Source of the DNA: Gillisia lutea
GTDB lineage: Bacteria > Bacteroidota > Bacteroidia > Flavobacteriales > Flavobacteriaceae
Assembly: GCF_021568705.1 (NCBI RefSeq)
Contig: NZ_JAKGTH010000007.1
Span: 124,001 to 188,000 of the forward strand
Length of the DNA: 64,000 nucleotides
Direction: 5' to 3'
Shown: positions 63,776 to 64,000 of the stretch, in pieces
How the letters are laid out: each line of letters begins with the position of its first letter
Numbering within the stretch: position 1 is the first letter of the stretch
Notes under the pieces: generated by a model
Databases searched by the model: none
Seen by the model: only the letters and a program-made list of their open reading frames with translations
What the model was told of the DNA's origin: nothing
Position numbers and translations under genes: made by a program

Positions 63776-64000
63776 TTTCAGAAATTTTGATATTGGTGAT
63801 TTCATTTTTAGTCCTTTTAGCTATAGGAGTTCCCGTAGCATGGTCTATTGGATTATCCTGTTTGTTTACAATGCTGGCAACTATAGATTCATTGGCTGCA
63901 TTTACCACAGTAGCACAAAGAATGGCTACAGGATTAGATAGTTTTTCTCTTCTTGCAATACCATTTTTCATTCTTGCCGGACAAATAATGAATCAGGGTG
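63772..64000 (+). CDS. dctM: TRAP transporter large permease subunit DctM (partial)
   Basis: The start ATG lies in the dctQ stop (ATGA). 76 codons are present before the window end, open beyond. The protein has TM segments (ISEILILVISFLVLLAIGVP) and AIPFFILAGQIMN, typical of DctM/SiaM. It is the sodium-coupled transport channel for the substrate bound by DctP. Confidence 0.94.
   Translation, partial: MISEILILVISFLVLLAIGVPVAWSIGLSCLFTMLATIDSLAAFTTVAQRMATGLDSFSLLAIPFFILAGQIMNQG

Overview
The window is a 64 kb piece of a chromosome from a marine-type Flavobacteriia bacterium (Bacteroidota; the gene content resembles Gramella, Zunongwangia or Salegentibacter, but the genus is inference). Reasons: the rpmB-rpmG-DUF4295-ftsY block, SusC/SusD proteins, bacillithiol gene bshC, Bacteroidota -7 promoter boxes (TAnnTTTG), AT-rich DNA, and almost no Shine-Dalgarno sequences.

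Layout. (1) 1-16.6 kb: ordinary chromosome. It holds the end of cinA, ribosomal proteins L28 and L33, DUF4295, ftsY, an amidase lipoprotein, rimO, a class I isoprenoid-synthase-like protein, M16, M14 and M28 peptidases, bshC and a PLP decarboxylase. (2) 16.8-39.9 kb: a genomic island of about 23 kb in the 3' end of tRNA-Ser(TGA). It is bounded by a 15-bp direct repeat (16876-16890 and 39907-39921) and carries a tyrosine integrase at its right end. From left to right it has an SRA plus DUF262/HNH pair, a zinc-ribbon PD-(D/E)XK protein, a tightly coupled six-gene operon (hsdR, AAA-TOPRIM/DUF4435-like, hsdM, hsdS, AAA ATPase, HNH nuclease), and McrBC. The integration and replication module follows: excisionase-like HTH proteins, an SF3-type helicase, an array of eleven 10-bp repeats, nested inverted repeats, and the integrase. 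No relaxase, transfer or capsid gene was recognised. (3) 39.9-50 kb: a stress and housekeeping accessory region with decayed DNA. It has a broken SRAP gene, a YciE/F ferritin-like protein, DUF421, a K+ channel, a GntA/YqcI-like heme protein, a polysaccharide deacetylase, a cation/proton antiporter, a gene graveyard containing a relic of an island gene, and a UvrA2-type protein. (4) 50.6-64 kb: a uronate, probably pectin, utilisation locus. SusC, SusD and a DUF4957/DUF5123-like lipoprotein come first, then kduI, kduD, uxaC, kdgK, the KDPG aldolase gene and a TRAP transporter (dctP, dctQ, start of dctM).

How the parts work together. The island is a layered defence cargo: one type I restriction-modification system with two ATPase-based accessory modules built into its operon, plus two or more modification-dependent (type IV) systems. 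The PUL imports oligogalacturonides through the outer membrane (SusCD) and probably acidic sugars through the inner membrane (TRAP). It converts unsaturated uronates and galacturonate toward KDG, then KDPG, then pyruvate plus glyceraldehyde-3-phosphate. Three copies of a palindrome (GTAATCGATTAC and one-mismatch variants) precede susC and kduI and probably bind one LacI-family regulator encoded elsewhere.

The least-described structures are the 10-bp repeat array at 35261-35370, the nested inverted repeats at 35461-35608, the SRA/DUF262 pair, and the type I operon carrying AAA-DUF4435 and AAA-HNH modules. All assignments come from reading the sequence; no database search was run.
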